From the NCBI RefSeq assembly GCF_018449515.1, contig NZ_JAAVUQ010000003.1:367174-431173 (forward strand): DNA of 64,000 bases, read 5' to 3'. This stretch comes from Caballeronia sp. dw_19 (lineage in GTDB: Bacteria; Pseudomonadota; Gammaproteobacteria; Burkholderiales; Burkholderiaceae). The notes under the pieces were generated by a model. The model did not search any database. It was not told the origin of the DNA and saw only the letters and a list, made by a program, of their open reading frames with translations. Shown here piece by piece: positions 61,740-64,000 of this stretch (its first letter is position 1; each line of letters begins with the position of its first letter). A program made the translations under genes and the position numbers.

Positions 61740-62012
61740 TTGAGGCGCTTGATAAGCGACGCAGCTAAAGACACGTCTAGCGTGTTTTTCACGCCGCATT
61801 CGAAGAAGCGGATGAAGAAGCGGAAAATTTCGCTGACGCAAGTGTATGACTGCCTGCGCAATGGCCTGGTAACCGAGCCCTCGCACACGAACATTCATGG
61901 GCACTCGCAATGCACGCTTACGAGGAGAAATGCTGGCGATGAGGTTCGGGTGGCTGTCGCGCTAGAGCGCGCTGAGAATGGCGATTGGGTTGTTGTGTTG
62001 ACTATTTTTTGA
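61740..62012 (+). CDS. DUF4258-type toxin-like protein
   Basis: 90 aa from TTG 61740. FTPHSKKRMKKRKISLTQVYDCLRNG is the hallmark DUF4258 start (H-x-x-x-R-M-x-x-R-x-I), followed by a strand-rich C-terminus (VRVAVALERAENGDWVVVLTIF). Similar proteins act as RNase-like or MqsR/RelE-type toxins. Eight bp before the HTH partner, so one operon. The start is unsure; TTG 61749 is possible. Confidence 0.7.
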   Translation: MRRLISDAAKDTSSVFFTPHSKKRMKKRKISLTQVYDCLRNGLVTEPSHTNIHGHSQCTLTRRNAGDEVRVAVALERAENGDWVVVLTIF

Positions 62013-62020
62013 GGTAGACG

Positions 62021-62455
62021 ATGTACCACTACACAGAGATCGGGCTTCAGAACGTGTGGCTGGAAAACGGCTACAACGAGCGGAAGACCCCATACGGAAA
62101 GGCCATTTCAATTGAAGACGCTGATGGGCTGCACAAAGCCATCGGGCGGGCGGTAGCTTGCAAGAGCCACCTGACGGGCGCTGAATTCAGATTCTTGCGC
62201 AAGGAGATGGATTTGTCCCAGCACGGCGTTGCGGATCTCCTTGGCACGTCAGAGCAGACTGTTGCGTTGTGGGAGCGGCGCGGCAAGATTCCGAAGACCG
62301 CAGACCGTATGATTCGGGCGATCTATTTAGAATCAGTTGATGGCAATGTAAAGCTCAAAGAACTCATTGGTCGCATCGCTGATCTGGACCGCAAGGAAGA
62401 CCAGAGAATGGTTTTCCATGACACGGATGCGGGATGGTTTCCGCGAGCGGCATAG
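62021..62455 (+). CDS. HTH antitoxin-like protein
   Basis: 144 aa. N-terminal part (MYHYTEIGLQNVWLENGYNE) of unknown fold, then an XRE-type HTH: GAEFRFLRKEMDLSQHGVADLLGTSEQTVALWERRGKIP, resembling MqsA/HigA-like antitoxins. Expected to bind the palindrome upstream and repress its own operon while neutralising the partner protein. Lower GC than the neighbours supports recent transfer. Confidence 0.75.
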   Translation: MYHYTEIGLQNVWLENGYNERKTPYGKAISIEDADGLHKAIGRAVACKSHLTGAEFRFLRKEMDLSQHGVADLLGTSEQTVALWERRGKIPKTADRMIRAIYLESVDGNVKLKELIGRIADLDRKEDQRMVFHDTDAGWFPRAA

Positions 62456-62710
62456 CTAGGGCGGCCAGCGATGGGGGCTCGACGCATGCGAGGTTTTTGG
62501 AAATCGTTGGGTAGTACTGGGAACTAAGATGGTCCCCCGGCAGAATTCACGGACTTAACGTTGATAAGGCTTTCAGTGATGTCTTGGGAATTTATACCCC
62601 TAAAGATACCCCTCAATAATTATGGTCGTGGGATTACCGGTGAGATCCAAGCCGACATAGCCAGAACCTGAAGCCTGGTTGCTTCGGCGAAGCTCCCAGA
62701 CGTCCGACCG
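62456..62710. other. Intergenic with degenerate operator copy
   Basis: 255 bp, AT-richer than average. ATACCC at 62606 and AATAATTATGG at 62615-62625 resemble the 23-bp palindrome at 61678. No gene was seen. Confidence 0.5.
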
Positions 62711-63418
62711 TTAATCGTCGGTTGGTCCTAACCGCGAATGCACGAGGCCCGTCAGAGGCAACTGAACATGACCGCCCACTATATCCTCACGGTTTTGCGC
62801 GATCTGCTTCCAGTCATTGGGCGTATCGAGGTGAGATAGAAGTCGTCGTCCAAAATCTGCAGCGTTGTTAGCTTGATCGCAGGTCATCGCGCGGAAGCTT
62901 AGTGTGCCCGCGTAAAGCTGCAGAACTTTATAGGCTGCGCTGTAGGGTACGTGACGGTCAATGACAAGCTCCGTCGCAGACCTAAGAGCATCTGCGCGAT
63001 CCGTCAGCGTGCTTCGGGCGCTCCCAGTACGCGCTTGGGCAGGATTGACGGCGATTCCGGTATTCCAATATCGCCAAAGCGCGTCGTCGCATTCGGCTTG
63101 GTACTGGGCTACTCGATCGCGCAACTCCGGACGAATTTTCCCGATATTGAGTGAGTGAAGCCAGCCCGGGAGCTTTCTTACAGCGAGGCAGGACATCAGC
63201 CGGCTCTTGCCATCTTCCGCAACCATGGTGATTTCCACCATAGTTGATGCGAAGCGCTGTTTGACTTTCACGTGTTGGCTCTTCCAGTTAAGCCCCATGC
63301 CATCGACAATTGGTTTCATTGGCGTGTAGGGTTCACCGTTGTATTCAACGACGTAAAGCTCAGCACCGTGAAACGGCACTTTAATTTGGCGCGTCGGCGC
63401 CTTGGTGGTAGTATCCAC
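62711..63418 (-). CDS. Phage antirepressor-type protein (P22_AR_N)
   Basis: 235 aa. The N-terminal domain (residues about 12-120) has VPFHGAELYVVEYNGEPYTPMKPIVDGMGLNWKSQHVKVKQRF and GKSRLMSCLAVRKLPGWLHSLN, the P22 antirepressor N-terminal pattern. The C-terminal part is helical and not recognised. In phages, such proteins block repressors to induce the prophage. Lower GC and codon use unlike the chromosome suggest phage origin. Confidence 0.88.
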   Translation of the reverse strand: MDTTTKAPTRQIKVPFHGAELYVVEYNGEPYTPMKPIVDGMGLNWKSQHVKVKQRFASTMVEITMVAEDGKSRLMSCLAVRKLPGWLHSLNIGKIRPELRDRVAQYQAECDDALWRYWNTGIAVNPAQARTGSARSTLTDRADALRSATELVIDRHVPYSAAYKVLQLYAGTLSFRAMTCDQANNAADFGRRLLSHLDTPNDWKQIAQNREDIVGGHVQLPLTGLVHSRLGPTDD

Positions 63419-63444
63419 GCGTTCGTCCTAGTAGATTGAACATT

Positions 63445-63484
63445 AAGCCTCTGCCGGATCCGCCAAGATTACCGGTAGGGGCTT
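63445..63484 (-). terminator. Terminator-like hairpin between phage genes
   Basis: AAGCCTCTGCCGG (63445-63457) and CCGGTAGGGGCTT (63472-63484) pair at 11 of 13 positions; on the minus strand a short TTAATGTT follows. It probably ends the next gene's transcript. Confidence 0.5.
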
Positions 63485-63545
63485 TCCCGCTTTAAGCGCG
63501 GTAACTTCTCAAAGTTGTTGTCTGTTCGCGATTACCCTCCGTAGC

Positions 63546-64000
63546 CTATGCGGCATCCTCGTCCTCATCCGGCGCATTCTTCCGCCACTCAATGTCATCG
63601 GTAAGGTCCATCGGGATAGCGATGGGATCTTCCTCTTCGTGGACGCTGTTCCAGTGATCCGCGTCCAACGAAAGCTGAACGCCATCGCCGACCATCTGCT
63701 CACGCCGATTGATTAACGACTTTTGCATTTGATGTCGTGGAGCTTCGTCAATATCGATCCACAGCGTGAGCTGTACACCTCCCTGGCTAACCGGCAGCGC
63801 ATGGTTGGCGCGGTATGGCTTTCCAGTCTTAGGGTCTCGGCGAAACTCTTGTCGTGCAGCCTGTGTGAACTCCGTTGCCAACATGTCGAACGGATCTTTG
63901 GGCTTGGGCAGGGGCCATCCGCGCTGGTGGGCGAACTTGGCAACCTTCTTCATATCGACTTCGTGTTCGCCAGTTGTTTCTTTGTACAGGCGAATCAAGT
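63546..64000 (-). CDS. Phage-type hypothetical protein, probably cut at the window end
   Basis: About 150 residues visible. RLYKETTGEHEVDMKKVAKFAHQRGWPLPKPKDPFDMLATEFTQAARQE, then a RANHALPVSQGGVQLTLWIDIDEAPRHQMQKSLINRREQMVGD region and an acidic tail. The frame is open to the window edge and the only Met-like codon there is TTG 63998, so the real start is probably just outside. No function assigned. Confidence 0.6.
   Translation of the reverse strand, partial: LIRLYKETTGEHEVDMKKVAKFAHQRGWPLPKPKDPFDMLATEFTQAARQEFRRDPKTGKPYRANHALPVSQGGVQLTLWIDIDEAPRHQMQKSLINRREQMVGDGVQLSLDADHWNSVHEEEDPIAIPMDLTDDIEWRKNAPDEDEDAA

Overview
The window is GC-rich, densely coded DNA from a Burkholderia-type betaproteobacterium (Burkholderia, Paraburkholderia or Caballeronia; inferred from gene content, not proven). 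The best markers are a glucokinase fused to a HexR/RpiR regulator beside zwf and pgl, a long free-standing rpoN, a Burkholderia-style porin, and families typical of that group (DUF883, DUF2383, DUF4142, DUF1488, DUF1090). No rRNA, tRNA or CRISPR array was recognised.

Layout. 1-8.6 kb: the 3' part of a giant repeat-rich autotransporter and a glycosyltransferase-like gene. 8.7-18.0 kb: glucose uptake and first catabolic steps, with a sugar ABC importer (minus strand) divergent from zwf-pgl-glk/hexR. A perfect 25-bp palindrome in front of zwf is the likely operator of the fused HexR domain. 18.6-24.1 kb: a porin with a structured leader, a HisQMP-type amino-acid importer without a binding-protein gene, and a pirin. 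24.4-29.5 kb: a Spy-like periplasmic protein divergent from an OmpR/EnvZ-type two-component system with two CpxR-like boxes between them, then a membrane diguanylate cyclase. 30.1-33.3 kb: a two-gene NitT/TauT-like ABC importer. 33.7-38.2 kb: a second autotransporter and two tandem paralogous lipoproteins.

38.5-53.5 kb is the most interesting stretch. It carries rpoN, two sigma-54 activators with the same recognition-helix core, and many small envelope or stress-type proteins (ElaB/DUF883, trehalose-6-phosphate synthase, an acidic protein, a DUF2383 four-helix protein, glycine-zipper, DUF4142, PfpI). Several genes have very good -24/-12 sigma-54 promoters (in front of otsA, the DUF2383 gene, an 80-aa membrane protein, pfpI and a 110-aa membrane protein). 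I read it as a self-contained RpoN stress regulon: regulator, activators and targets within about 15 kb.

53.5-61.4 kb: an MFS exporter, a PEBP protein, a second diguanylate cyclase, a broken TetR gene, and small unknown genes. Among these are three tandem diverged copies of a 57-71 aa protein. Each copy is preceded by a sigma-28 (FliA)-like promoter ending exactly 7 nt before the start codon. A fourth such promoter precedes a nearby minus-strand gene. This looks like an undescribed motility-class gene cluster, possibly with leaderless mRNAs. 61.6-64 kb: a DUF4258/HTH toxin-antitoxin-like pair behind a perfect 23-bp palindrome, then phage-type genes (antirepressor and an unknown), probably the edge of a prophage.
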